Assembly: GCF_001640805.2 (NCBI RefSeq)
Contig: NC_066850.1
Span: forward strand, 19,126,276 to 19,190,275
Direction of reading: 5' to 3'
DNA: 64,000 nucleotides
Source of the DNA: Lates calcarifer
Taxonomy: Eukaryota; Chordata; Actinopteri; Centropomidae
Positions 37,330 to 49,570 of the stretch are shown here, piece after piece. The first letter of the stretch is position 1, and the number at the start of each line of letters is the position of its first letter. Position numbers and translations under genes: made by a program. The notes under the pieces are model-generated. The model did no database searches and was not told the origin of the DNA. It saw only the letters and a program-made list of their open reading frames with translations.

Positions 37330-39110
37330 CTCTTTTCACTGTTTGTGGAGGCTTAATAAGCTCAGAATGAACAAATGCTGTCTCACGTGAAAGAGGAGAA
37401 AATGAAAACTCAGCAGCTTTAAATATGAATGTTTGTCAATTCCTAATGTTTATCAACATTCAGTTCATGAACATTTGGGATGTATGGAAACAGTCAGCGG
37501 CCAAGGGGAAAGATTTTCCCTTCTGTGGACACACAGTGAGGCCCGTGTATGAAAAATCCTCCTTTCTCCGCTTGTGCGCGCTTAATAAGCTCAGAATTAT
37601 CAAATACTGTCCCCTGTGATAGGAGAGAAGACGCTGAAATTTCAGCCACTTTAATATGAATGTCTGTCGGTTCCTAATGTTTATCAACATTCAGTTCATG
37701 AACATTCGGGATTCATGTAAACAGTCAACGGCGCTGTGGGCGCTTTGAGTCCAGTGAGTCAAGACCCTCGTTACACTGCTTGTGGACGCTTTATAAGCTC
37801 AGAATTAACAAATACTGGCCCCTGTGACATGAGAGGAGAAATTCAAATCTCAGCCACTATAACATGAACGTTTGTCAATTCCTAATGTTAAGCAACAGTC
37901 AGGGTGTATTGAAAGTTCGTGGTCGAGGGGAAACCCTTTGTTTTTTTAACTAGGGGCGGTGTGTAAAATTCCTCCACTCGAACTAAGGCCAGTTAGTCAA
38001 AACCTGCTGTCTCATCGGAACGGAGAGGAGACGATGAAATGTCAGCCACTGTAATATGGATGTTTGTCAGTTCCTGATTGTTATCAGCATTCAGTTCATT
38101 AACAATCGGGATTCATGGAAACAGTCAGCGGCCGACGGGAAACATTTTTTCCTCTTGGGCAAGTGGTGAGGCCCGTCTATGAAAATTATCCACTCCAACT
38201 AAGGCCAGTGAGTCAAAACCTGCGCTACTTTTTGGCGCTGAGAAACCCCCGAATGAACAACTGCTCTCTCATGTGAAAGAAGGGAGACGATGAAATCGCA
38301 GCAGTTAAAATATGAATGTTTGTCAATTCCTAATGTTCATCAACAATCAGGGTGTATGGAAAGTCAGCGGAAGAGGCGAAAACTTTCACCTTTTGTGGGT
38401 TCTGTAATTGGGGACAGTGTATGAAATTCCTTGTGTCACTGGTTGAGGGCCCTCAATAAGCTCAGAATAAAGAAATTATGTACCCTGTTCAAGGAGAGGG
38501 GAAATCTATGCATATTTTACAAACATTCAGTCTGAACATTTACAAAGATGAGGGACGTGTGTCAGTTTCTATACAGTTTGTAAACATTCAGCGTGAGTGA
38601 TTAAAAATATTAGGGCAAGTGTTTATCAATTTGTAATGTTTGTAAACATTGTAGTAAGCTCTTATCATATCTATAATGTTTGTAAAGATTCAGCGTATAT
38701 GTTTGTAAACGTTTAGAACAATACTGATGAACGCTCAGGATGAATATTGCCGACAGGAATCCTCTTTTCTTCTTTGGGTGCTCTAACTGAGGCCAGTGTG
38801 TGAAGATATACTACGGGCAGCATTTGGGCGATGATTAAGCTCAGAATGAACAATTGCTGCGCACTGTTAAAAGAAGAGGGGGAATCTAAATCTCAGCCTC
38901 TCTAATATGAATCTAGTGAAATTCTCATGTTCATAAATATTCAGAATGTCTGAAAGCAACCAGTAGCCGAGGGGAAACCTGTTGTCTGCTGTGGGTTCTC
39001 TGAGTGAGTCGAAGTGTGTGAACACCCTCTTTACGAAGCATTTGGATGCAAAATGAGCTCAGAATGAATAACTGATGTGGGCCTGTGAATATTCTCATTC
39101 ATGACTAACT
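37330..39110. repeat. Divergent satellite monomers, block 2
   Basis: About eight poorly matching monomers, each with some of AAGCTCAGAAT, GAAAGGAGAGGAG, TCAGCCACTTTAATATGAA, TTGTCAATTCCTAATGTT and GTATGGAAACAGTC. The stretch 38500-38760 is more deviant, with a short internal GTTTGTAAACATT theme. Many copies carry GCCAGTGAGTCAAAACCTGC in the region where homogenised copies have the ACAGTGAGTCCCGCGTCTG segment. Confidence 0.85.
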
Positions 39111-39117
39111 ATGAAGT

Positions 39118-39155
39118 TATCTCAAGGAAAGTTTTAATAAACTTTCCTTGAGATA
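39118..39155. repeat. Perfect 17-bp-arm hairpin at array boundary
   Basis: TATCTCAAGGAAAGTTT (39118-39134), loop TAAT, then AAACTTTCCTTGAGATA (39139-39155) is a perfect inverted repeat. It is not part of the monomer and I see it only once. It lies exactly between the last divergent monomers and the first homogenised ones. Confidence 0.9.
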
Positions 39156-39169
39156 GTCGATTACGACAG

Positions 39170-42100
39170 TGAGTGACAGTGAGTCCCGCGTCTGAAAGCC
39201 CTCCTGTCTCTGCTTCTGCTCACAGTGAGTCCCGCGTCTGAAAGTCCTCTTGTCTCGTCTTCTGCTCGCTCACTAAGCTCAGAATGAAAATCTGCTGTCT
39301 AGTGAAAGGAGAGGAGAAAGTCAAATCTCAACCAAGTTTATATGAATATTGATAAAATTCTAATGTTCATGTACAGATGAATGGAATGGGATGTATGGAA
39401 ACAGTCCGAAACCGAAGGGGATGTTTTTCTCTTCTGTGGACTCACAGTGAGTCCTGCGTCTAAAAGTCCTCCTGTCTCGGCTTCTGCTCGCTCATTAAGA
39501 TCAGAATAATCAAATGCTGTCTCCAGTGAACGGAGAGGAGAAGATGAGATTTCAGCAACTTTAATATGAATATTGGTCCAATTCTCATTTTCATGAACTG
39601 TCGGCATGTATAGAAACAGTCCGAAACGGAGGGGGATGTTTTTCTCTTCTGTGGACTCACAGTGAGTCCCGCGTCTGAAATTCCTCCTATCTCGGCTTCT
39701 GCTCGCTCACTAAGCTCAGATAGAAAAACTGCTGTTTAGTGAAAGGAGAGGAGAAAGTCAAATCTCATTCACGTTTATATGAATATTGGTCAAATTCTAT
39801 TGTTCATGTACAGTCGGGATGTATGGAAACTGTGAGCCGCCGAGGGGGATCTTTTTCCCTTCTTGGACTCACATAGAGTCCCGCGTCTGAAAGCCCTCCT
39901 GTCTCGGCTTCTGCTCGCTCACTAAGCTCAGAGTCAAAATCTGCTGTCTAGTGAAAGTAGAGGAGACTATGAAATCTCAACCACGTAAATATGAATATTG
40001 GTCAAATTCTAATGTTCATGTACAGTCGGGATGTATGGAAACTGTGAGCCACCGAGGGGGATCTTTTTCCCTTTTGTGGACTCACAGTGAGTCCCGCGTC
40101 TGAAGGTTCTGCTGTCTCGGCTTCTGCTCGGTCATTAAGCTCAGAATGAAAAACTGCTGTCTAGTGAAAGGAGAGGAAAAAGTCAAATCTCATTCACGTT
40201 TATATTAATATTGGTCAAATTCTATTGTTCATGTACAGTCGGGATGTATGGAAACTGTGAGCCGCCGAGGGGGATCTTTTTCCCGTCTGTCGACTCACAG
40301 TGAGTCCCGCGTATGAAAATCATCTTGTCTCGGCTTCTGCTCACAGTGAGTCCCGTGTCGGAAAGTCCTCCTGTCTCGGCTTCTGCTCGCTCACTAAGCT
40401 CAGAATGAAAAACTGCTGTCTAGTGAAAGGAGAGGAGAAAGTCAAATCTCATTCACGTTTATGAATACTGGTCAAATTCTATTGTTCATGTACAGTCGGG
40501 TTGTATGGAAACTGTGAGCCACCGAGGGAGATCTTTTTCCCTTCTGTGGACTCACACTGAGTATGGTATCTGAAAGTCTTCGTGTATCCGCTTCTGCTCT
40601 CTCATTAAACTCACAATTAACGACTGCTGTCTTATGTGAAAGGAGAGACCTTCTTTAGAGGCTGCATTTCAGACCAGTGTGTGAAAAAGCCCGAAAATCC
40701 GCGTATCGCTGCTCAATATCTAATGTTTATCAACTTTCATTTCATGGATAAACAAAATAGACAGCAGTCTGAGGCCAGTGAGTCAACACCTGCGTTTTAC
40801 TTCTTTCTGTCGCTGATAAAGCTCACAATTAACAAATGCTGTCTCCAGCGAAAGGAGAGGAGAAAATGACAATTCAGCCACTTTAATATGAATGTTTGTT
40901 AAATTCGAATGGTTGTGAATGATCTGGGTGTATGGAAACGGTCAGCGGCCGACCGGGATATTTTCCCTTATGAGGACTCACAGTGAGTCCCGCGTCTGAA
41001 AGTCCTCCTGTCTCGGCTTCTGCTCGCTCATTAAGCTCAGAATTATCAAATGCTGTCTCCAATGAACGGAGAAGAGAAGATGAGATTTCAGCCACTTTAC
41101 TATTAATATTGGTCCAATTCTAATTTTCATGGACTATAGGGATGTATGGAAACAGTCCGTGACCGAGGGGAAACATTATCCCGTCTGTGGACTCACAGTG
41201 AACCCCGTCTGAAAGTCCTCCTGTCACGGCTTCTGCTGACAGTGAGTCCCGCATCTGAAAGTCCGCCTGTCTCGGCTTCTGCTCACAGTGATTCCCGCGT
41301 CTGACAGTCCGCCTGTCTCGGCTTCTGCTCACAGTGATTCCCGCGTCTGACAGTCCGCCTGTCTCGGCTTCTGCTCACAGCGAGTCCCGCGTCTGAAGGT
41401 TCTGCTGTCTCGGCTTCTGCTCGCTCATTAAGCTCAGAATGAAAAACTGCTGTCTAGTGAAAGGAGAGGAGAAAGTCAAATCTCATTCACGTTTATATGA
41501 ATATTGGTCAAATTCTATTGTTCATGTACAGTCGGGGATGTATAGAAACTGTGAGCCGCCGAGGGGGATCTTTTTCCCGTCTGTCGACTCACAGTGAGTC
41601 CCGCGTATGAAAATCATCTTGTCTCGGCTTCTGCTCACAGTGAGTCCCGTGTCGGAAAGTCCTCCTGTCTCGGCTTCTGCTCGCTCACTAAGCTCAGAAT
41701 GAAAAACTGCTGTCTAGTGAAAGGAGAGGAGAAAGTAAAATCTCATTCACGTTTATGAATATTGGTCAAATTCTATTGTTCATGTACAGTCGGGTTGTAT
41801 GGAAACTGTGAGCCACCGAGGGAGATCTTTTTCCATTCTGTGGACTCACACTGAGTATGGTATCTGAAAGTCTTCGTGTATCCGCCTCTGCTCTCTCTAA
41901 GCTCAGAATTATCAAATGCCGTCTCCAATGAACGGAGAAGAGAAGGTGAGATTTCAGCCACTTTACTACGAATATTGGTCCAATTCTAATTTTCATGAAC
42001 TATAGGGATGTATGGAAACAGTCCGTGACCGAGGGGAAACATTTTCCCGTCTGTCGACTCACAGTGAACCCCGTCTGAAAGTCCTCCTGTCTCGGCTTCT

Positions 42101-42392
42101 GCTCACAGCGAGTCCCGCGTCTGAAGGTTCTGCTGTCTCGGCTTCTGCTCGCTCACTAAGCTCAGAATGAAAAACTGCTGTCTAGTGAAAGGAGAGGAGA
42201 AAGTAAAATCCCAGCCAATTTAATAAAAGTGTTTGTCAAATTCTAATGTTCATCAACAATCTGGGTGTATGAAAGTGGCCGAGGGAGATCTTTTTCCCTT
42301 CTGTGGACTCACACTGAGTATGGTATCTGAAAGTCTTCGTGTATCCGCTTCTGCTCTCTCATTAAACTCACAATTAACGACTGCTGTCTTAT
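39170..42392. repeat. Homogenised satellite, leading part
   Basis: Monomers of about 212 bp starting with ACTCACAGTGAGTCCCGCGT, then CTCCTGTCTCGGCTTCTGCT, AAGCTCAGAATGAAAAACTG, GAAAGGAGAGGAGAAAG, TATGAATATTGGTCAAATTC and GTACAGTCGGGATGTATGGA. The block 39310-40126 recurs at 44334-45150 (offset 5024 bp) with almost no change. The 1757-bp stretch 40636-42392 is a shorter form of the higher-order unit that follows. Confidence 0.93.
41236..41419. repeat. Four tandem copies of a 46-bp partial monomer
   Basis: Units start at 41236, 41282, 41328 and 41374, each from CTCACAG (or CTGACAG) to CGGCTTCTG, exactly 46 bp apart. This is the first 46 bp of the 212-bp monomer. The restart point lies at the shared TTCTGCTC word. 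Shorter runs of the same sub-repeat recur in later units (for example 44199-44285 and 45150-45240). Confidence 0.93.
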
Positions 42393-45300
42393 GTGAAAGG
42401 AGAGACCTTCTTTAGAGGCTGCATTTCAGACCAGTGTGTGAAAAAGCCCGAAAATCCGCGTATCGCTGCTCAATATCTAATGTTTATCAACTTTCATTTC
42501 ATGGATAAACAAAATAGACAGCAGTCTGAGGCCAGTGAGTCAACATCTGCGTTTTACTTCTTTCTGTCGCTGATAAAGCTCACAATTAACAAATGCTGTC
42601 TCCAGCGAAAGGAGAGGAGAAAATGACAATTCAGCCACTTTAATATGAATGTTTGTTAAATTCGAATGGTTGTGAATGATCTGGGTGTATGGAAACGGTC
42701 AGCGGCCGACCGGGATATTTTCCCTTATGAGGACTCACAGTGAGTCCCGCGTCTGAAAGTCCTCCTGTCTCGGCTTCTGCTCGCTCATTAAGATCAGAAT
42801 TATCAAATGCTGTCTCCAGTGAACGGAGAAGAGAAGATGAGATTTCAGCCACTTTACTATGAATATTGGTCCAATTCTAATTTTCATGAACTATAGGGAT
42901 GTATGGAAACAGTCTGTGACTGAGGGAAAACATTTTCCCGTCTGTGGACTCACAGTGAGTCCGGTGTCTGAAAGTCCTCCTGTCTCGGCTTCTGCTCACA
43001 ATGAGTCCCGCGTCTGAAAGTCCTCATGTCTCGACTTCTGCTCACAGTGAGTCCCGCGTCTGAAAGTCCTCCTGTCTCGGCTTCTGCTCGCTCATTAAGC
43101 TCAGAATCAAAATCTGCTGTCTAGTGAAAGGAGAGGAGAAAGTCAAATCTCATTCACGTTTATATGAATATTGGTCAAATTCTATTGTTCATGTACAGTC
43201 GGGGATGTATGGAAACTGTGAGCCGCCGAGGGGGATCTTTTTCCCGTCTGTCGACTCACAGTGAGTCCCGCGTATGAAAATCATCTTGTCTCGGCTTCTG
43301 CTCACAGTGAGTCCCGTGTCGGAAAGTCCTCCTGTCTCGGCTTCTGCTCGCTCACTAAGCTCAGAATGAAAAACTGCTGTCTAGTGAAAGGAGAGGAGAA
43401 AGTCAAATCTCATTCACGTTTATGAATATTGGTCAAATTCTATTGTTCATGTACAGTCGGGTTGTATGGAAACTGTGAGCCACCGAGGGAGATCTTTTTC
43501 CCTTCTGTGGACTCACACTGAGTATGGTATCTGAAAGTCTTCGTGTATCCGCTTCTGCTCTCTCATTAAACTCACAATTAACGACTGCTGTCTTATGTGA
43601 AAGCAGAGACCTTCTTTAGAGGCTGCATTTCAGACCAGTGTGTGAAAAAGCCCGAAAATCCGCGTATCGCTGCTCAATATCCAATGTTTATCAACTTTCA
43701 TTTCATGGATAAACAAAATAGACAGCAGTCTGAGGCCAGTGAGTCAACACCTGCGTTTTACTTCTTTCTGTCGCTGATAAAGCTCACAATTAACAAATGC
43801 TGTCTCCAGCGAAAGGAGAGGAGAAAATGACAATTCAGCCACTTTAATATGAATGTTTGTTAAATTCGAATGGTTGTGAATGATCTGGGTGTATGGAAAC
43901 GGTCAGCGGCCGACCGGGATATTTTCCCTTATGAGGACTCACAGTGAGTCCCGCGTCTGAAAGTCCTCCTGTCTCGGCTTCTGCTCGCTCATTAAGCTCA
44001 GAATTATCAAATGCTGTCTCCAGTGAACGGAGAAGAGAAGATGAGATTTCAGCCACTTTACTATGAATATTGGTCCAATTCTAATTTTCATGAACTATAG
44101 GGATGTATGGAAACAGTCCGTGACCGAGGGGAAACATTTTCCCGTCTGTGGACTCACAGTGAACCCCGTCTGAAAGTCCTCCTGTCTCGGCTTCTGCTCA
44201 CAGTGATTCCCGCGTCTGACAGTCCGCCTGTCTCGGCTTCTGCTCACAGCGAGTCCCGCGTCTGAAGGTTCTCCTGTCTCGGCTTCTGCTCGCTCATTAA
44301 GCTCAGAATGAAAAACTTCTGTCTAGTGAAAGGAGAGGAGAAAGTCAAATCTCAACCAAGTTTATATGAATATTGATAAAATTCTAATGTTCATGTACAG
44401 ATGAATGGAATGGGATGTATGGAAACAGTCCGAAACCGAAGGGGATGTTTTTCTCTTCTGTGGACTCACAGTGAGTCCTGCGTCTAAAAGTCCTCCTGTC
44501 TCGGCTTCTGCTCGCTCATTAAGATCAGAATAATCAAATGCTGTCTCCAGTGAACGGAGAGGAGAAGATGAGATTTCAGCAACTTTAATATGAATATTGG
44601 TCCAATTCTCATTTTCATGAACTGTCGGCATGTATAGAAACAGTCCGAAACGGAGGGGGATGTTTTTCTCTTCTGTGGACTCACAGTGAGTCCCGCGTCT
44701 GAAATTCCTCCTATCTCGGCTTCTGCTCGCTCACTAAGCTCAGATAGAAAAACTGCTGTTTAGTGAAAGGAGAGGAGAAAGTCAAATCTCATTCACGTTT
44801 ATATGAATATTGGTCAAATTCTATTGTTCATGTACAGTCGGGATGTATGGAAACTGTGAGCCGCCGAGGGGGATCTTTTTCCCTTCTTGGACTCACATAG
44901 AGTCCCGCGTCTGAAAGCCCTCCTGTCTCGGCTTCTGCTCGCTCACTAAGCTCAGAGTCAAAATCTGCTGTCTAGTGAAAGTAGAGGAGACTATGAAATC
45001 TCAACCACGTAAATATGAATATTGGTCAAATTCTAATGTTCATGTACAGTCGGGATGTATGGAAACTGTGAGCCACCGAGGGGGATCTTTTTCCCTTTTG
45101 TGGACTCACAGTGAGTCCCGCGTCTGAAGGTTCTGCTGTCTCGGCTTCTGCTCACAGTGATTCCCGCGTCTGACAGTCCGCCTGTCTCGGCTTCTGCTCA
45201 CAGCGAGTCCCGCGTCTGAAGGTTCTGCTGTCTCGGCTTCTGCTCGCTCATTAAGCTCAGAATGAAAAACTGCTGTCTAGTGAAAGGAGAGGAGAAAGTC

Positions 45301-45747
45301 AAATCTCATTCACGTTTATATGAATATTGGTCAAATTCTATTGTTCATGTACAGTCGGGGATGTATAGAAACTGTGAGCCGCCGAGGGGGATCTTTTTCC
45401 CGTCTGTCGACTCACAGTGAGTCCCGCGTATGAAAATCATCTTGTCTCGGCTTCTGCTCACAGTGAGTCCCGTGTCGGAAAGTCCTCCTGTCTCGGCTTC
45501 TGCTCGCTCACTAAGCTCAGAATGAAAAACTGCTGTCTAGTGAAAGGAGAGGAGAAAGTAAAATCCCAGCCAATTTAATAAAAGTGTTTGTCAAATTCTA
45601 ATGTTCATCAACAATCTGGGTGTATGAAAGTGGCCGAGGGAGATCTTTTTCCCTTCTGTGGACTCACACTGAGTATGGTATCTGAAAGTCTTCGTGTATC
45701 CGCTTCTGCTCTCTCATTAAACTCACAATTAACGACTGCTGTCTCAT
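42393..45747. repeat. Higher-order repeat unit A, 3355 bp
   Basis: Unit limits are set arbitrarily at the landmark ATGTGAAAGGAGAGACC. It contains two related long-monomer landmarks (42393 and 43597, 1204 bp apart), differing among others at GGAGAGACC versus GCAGAGACC. The unit is about 15 monomers plus 46-bp sub-repeats. Compared with unit B it lacks 468 bp, at the position after GAGAAAGTAAAATC (about 45565). Confidence 0.93.
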
Positions 45748-48700
45748 GTGAAAGGAGAGACCTTCTTTAGAGGCTGCATTTCAGACCAGTGTGTGAAAAA
45801 GCCCGAAAATCCGCGTATCGCTGCTCAATATCTAATGTTTATCAACTTTCATTTCATGGATAAACAAAATAGACAGCAGTCTGAGGCCAGTGAGTCAACA
45901 TCTGCGTTTTACTTCTTTCTGTCGCTGATAAAGCTCACAATTAACAAATGCTGTCTCCAGCGAAAGGAGAGGAGAAAATGACAATTCAGCCACTTTAATA
46001 TGAATGTTTGTTAAATTCGAATGGTTGTGAATGATCTGGGTGTATGGAAACGGTCAGCGGCCGACCGGGATATTTTCCCTTATGAGGACTCACAGTGAGT
46101 CCCGCGTCTGAAAGTCCTCCTGTCTCGGCTTCTGCTCGCTCATTAAGATCAGAATTATCAAATGCTGTCTCCAGTGAACGGAGAAGAGAAGATGAGATTT
46201 CAGCCACTTTACTATGAATATTGGTCCAATTCTAATTTTCATGAACTATAGGGATGTATGGAAACAGTCTGTGACTGAGGGAAAACATTTTCCCGTCTGT
46301 GGACTCACAGTGAGTCCGGTGTCTGAAAGTCCTCCTGTCTCGGCTTCTGCTCACAATGAGTCCCGCGTCTGAAAGTCCTCATGTCTCGACTTCTGCTCAC
46401 AGTGAGTCCCGCGTCTGAAAGTCCTCCTGTCTCGGCTTCTGCTCGCTCATTAAGCTCAGAATCAAAATCTGCTGTCTAGTGAAAGGAGAGGAGAAAGTCA
46501 AATCTCATTCACGTTTATATGAATATTGGTCAAATTCTATTGTTCATGTACAGTCGGGGATGTATGGAAACTGTGAGCCGCCGAGGGGGATCTTTTTCCC
46601 GTCTGTCGACTCACAGTGAGTCCCGCGTATGAAAATCATCTTGTCTCGGCTTCTGCTCACAGTGAGTCCCGTGTCGGAAAGTCCTCCTGTCTCGGCTTCT
46701 GCTCGCTCACTAAGCTCAGAATGAAAAACTGCTGTCTAGTGAAAGGAGAGGAGAAAGTCAAATCTCATTCACGTTTATGAATATTGGTCAAATTCTATTG
46801 TTCATGTACAGTCGGGTTGTATGGAAACTGTGAGCCACCGAGGGAGATCTTTTTCCCTTCTGTGGACTCACACTGAGTATGGTATCTGAAAGTCTTCGTG
46901 TATCCGCTTCTGCTCTCTCATTAAACTCACAATTAACGACTGCTGTCTTATGTGAAAGCAGAGACCTTCTTTAGAGGCTGCATTTCAGACCAGTGTGTGA
47001 AAAAGCCCGAAAATCCGCGTATCGCTGCTCAATATCCAATGTTTATCAACTTTCATTTCATGGATAAACAAAATAGACAGCAGTCTGAGGCCAGTGAGTC
47101 AACACCTGCGTTTTACTTCTTTCTGTCGCTGATAAAGCTCACAATTAACAAATGCTGTCTCCAGCGAAAGGAGAGGAGAAAATGACAATTCAGCCACTTT
47201 AATATGAATGTTTGTTAAATTCGAATGGTTGTGAATGATCTGGGTGTATGGAAACGGTCAGCGGCCGACCGGGATATTTTCCCTTATGAGGACTCACAGT
47301 GAGTCCCGCGTCTGAAAGTCCTCCTGTCTCGGCTTCTGCTCGCTCATTAAGCTCAGAATTATCAAATGCTGTCTCCAGTGAACGGAGAAGAGAAGATGAG
47401 ATTTCAGCCACTTTACTATGAATATTGGTCCAATTCTAATTTTCATGAACTATAGGGATGTATGGAAACAGTCCGTGACCGAGGGGAAACATTTTCCCGT
47501 CTGTGGACTCACAGTGAACCCCGTCTGAAAGTCCTCCTGTCTCGGCTTCTGCTCACAGTGATTCCCGCGTCTGACAGTCCGCCTGTCTCGGCTTCTGCTC
47601 ACAGCGAGTCCCGCGTCTGAAGGTTCTCCTGTCTCGGCTTCTGCTCGCTCATTAAGCTCAGAATGAAAAACTTCTGTCTAGTGAAAGGAGAGGAGAAAGT
47701 CAAATCTCAACCAAGTTTATATGAATATTGATAAAATTCTAATGTTCATGTACAGATGAATGGAATGGGATGTATGGAAACAGTCCGAAACCGAAGGGGA
47801 TGTTTTTCTCTTCTGTGGACTCACAGTGAGTCCTGCGTCTAAAAGTCCTCCTGTCTCGGCTTCTGCTCGCTCATTAAGATCAGAATAATCAAATGCTGTC
47901 TCCAGTGAACGGAGAGGAGAAGATGAGATTTCAGCAACTTTAATATGAATATTGGTCCAATTCTCATTTTCATGAACTGTCGGCATGTATAGAAACAGTC
48001 CGAAACGGAGGGGGATGTTTTTCTCTTCTGTGGACTCACAGTGAGTCCCGCGTCTGAAATTCCTCCTATCTCGGCTTCTGCTCGCTCACTAAGCTCAGAT
48101 AGAAAAACTGCTGTTTAGTGAAAGGAGAGGAGAAAGTCAAATCTCATTCACGTTTATATGAATATTGGTCAAATTCTATTGTTCATGTACAGTCGGGATG
48201 TATGGAAACTGTGAGCCGCCGAGGGGGATCTTTTTCCCTTCTTGGACTCACATAGAGTCCCGCGTCTGAAAGCCCTCCTGTCTCGGCTTCTGCTCGCTCA
48301 CTAAGCTCAGAGTCAAAATCTGCTGTCTAGTGAAAGTAGAGGAGACTATGAAATCTCAACCACGTAAATATGAATATTGGTCAAATTCTAATGTTCATGT
48401 ACAGTCGGGATGTATGGAAACTGTGAGCCACCGAGGGGGATCTTTTTCCCTTTTGTGGACTCACAGTGAGTCCCGCGTCTGAAGGTTCTGCTGTCTCGGC
48501 TTCTGCTCACAGTGATTCCCGCGTCTGACAGTCCGCCTGTCTCGGCTTCTGCTCACAGCGAGTCCCGCGTCTGAAGGTTCTGCTGTCTCGGCTTCTGCTC
48601 GCTCATTAAGCTCAGAATGAAAAACTGCTGTCTAGTGAAAGGAGAGGAGAAAGTCAAATCTCATTCACGTTTATATGAATATTGGTCAAATTCTATTGTT

Positions 48701-49570
48701 CATGTACAGTCGGGGATGTATAGAAACTGTGAGCCGCCGAGGGGGATCTTTTTCCCGTCTGTCGACTCACAGTGAGTCCCGCGTATGAAAATCATCTTGT
48801 CTCGGCTTCTGCTCACAGTGAGTCCCGTGTCGGAAAGTCCTCCTGTCTCGGCTTCTGCTCGCTCACTAAGCTCAGAATGAAAAACTGCTGTCTAGTGAAA
48901 GGAGAGGAGAAAGTAAAATCTCATTCACGTTTATGAATATTGGTCAAATTCTATTGTTCATGTACAGTCGGGTTGTATGGAAACTGTGAGCCACCGAGGG
49001 AGATCTTTTTCCATTCTGTGGACTCACACTGAGTATGGTATCTGAAAGTCTTCGTGTATCCGCCTCTGCTCTCTCTAAGCTCAGAATTATCAAATGCCGT
49101 CTCCAATGAACGGAGAAGAGAAGATGAGATTTCAGCCACTTTACTACGAATATTGGTCCAATTCTAATTTTCATGAACTATAGGGATGTATGGAAACAGT
49201 CCGTGACCGAGGGGAAACATTTTCCCGTCTGTCGACTCACAGTGAACCCCGTCTGAAAGTCCTCCTGTCTCGGCTTCTGCTCACAGCGAGTCCCGCGTCT
49301 GAAGGTTCTGCTGTCTCGGCTTCTGCTCGCTCACTAAGCTCAGAATGAAAAACTGCTGTCTAGTGAAAGGAGAGGAGAAAGTAAAATCCCAGCCAATTTA
49401 ATAAAAGTGTTTGTCAAATTCTAATGTTCATCAACAATCTGGGTGTATGAAAGTGGCCGAGGGAGATCTTTTTCCCTTCTGTGGACTCACACTGAGTATG
49501 GTATCTGAAAGTCTTCGTGTATCCGCTTCTGCTCTCTCATTAAACTCACAATTAACGACTGCTGTCTTAT
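45748..49570. repeat. Higher-order repeat unit B, 3823 bp
   Basis: Same landmarks as unit A at constant offset (45748, 46952, 47717), then the extra 468 bp containing a landmark at 48944 that is missing in A. Apart from that block I find very few base differences from A by eye (for example TCTCATGTGAAAGG versus TCTTATGTGAAAGG at the start). Confidence 0.93.
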
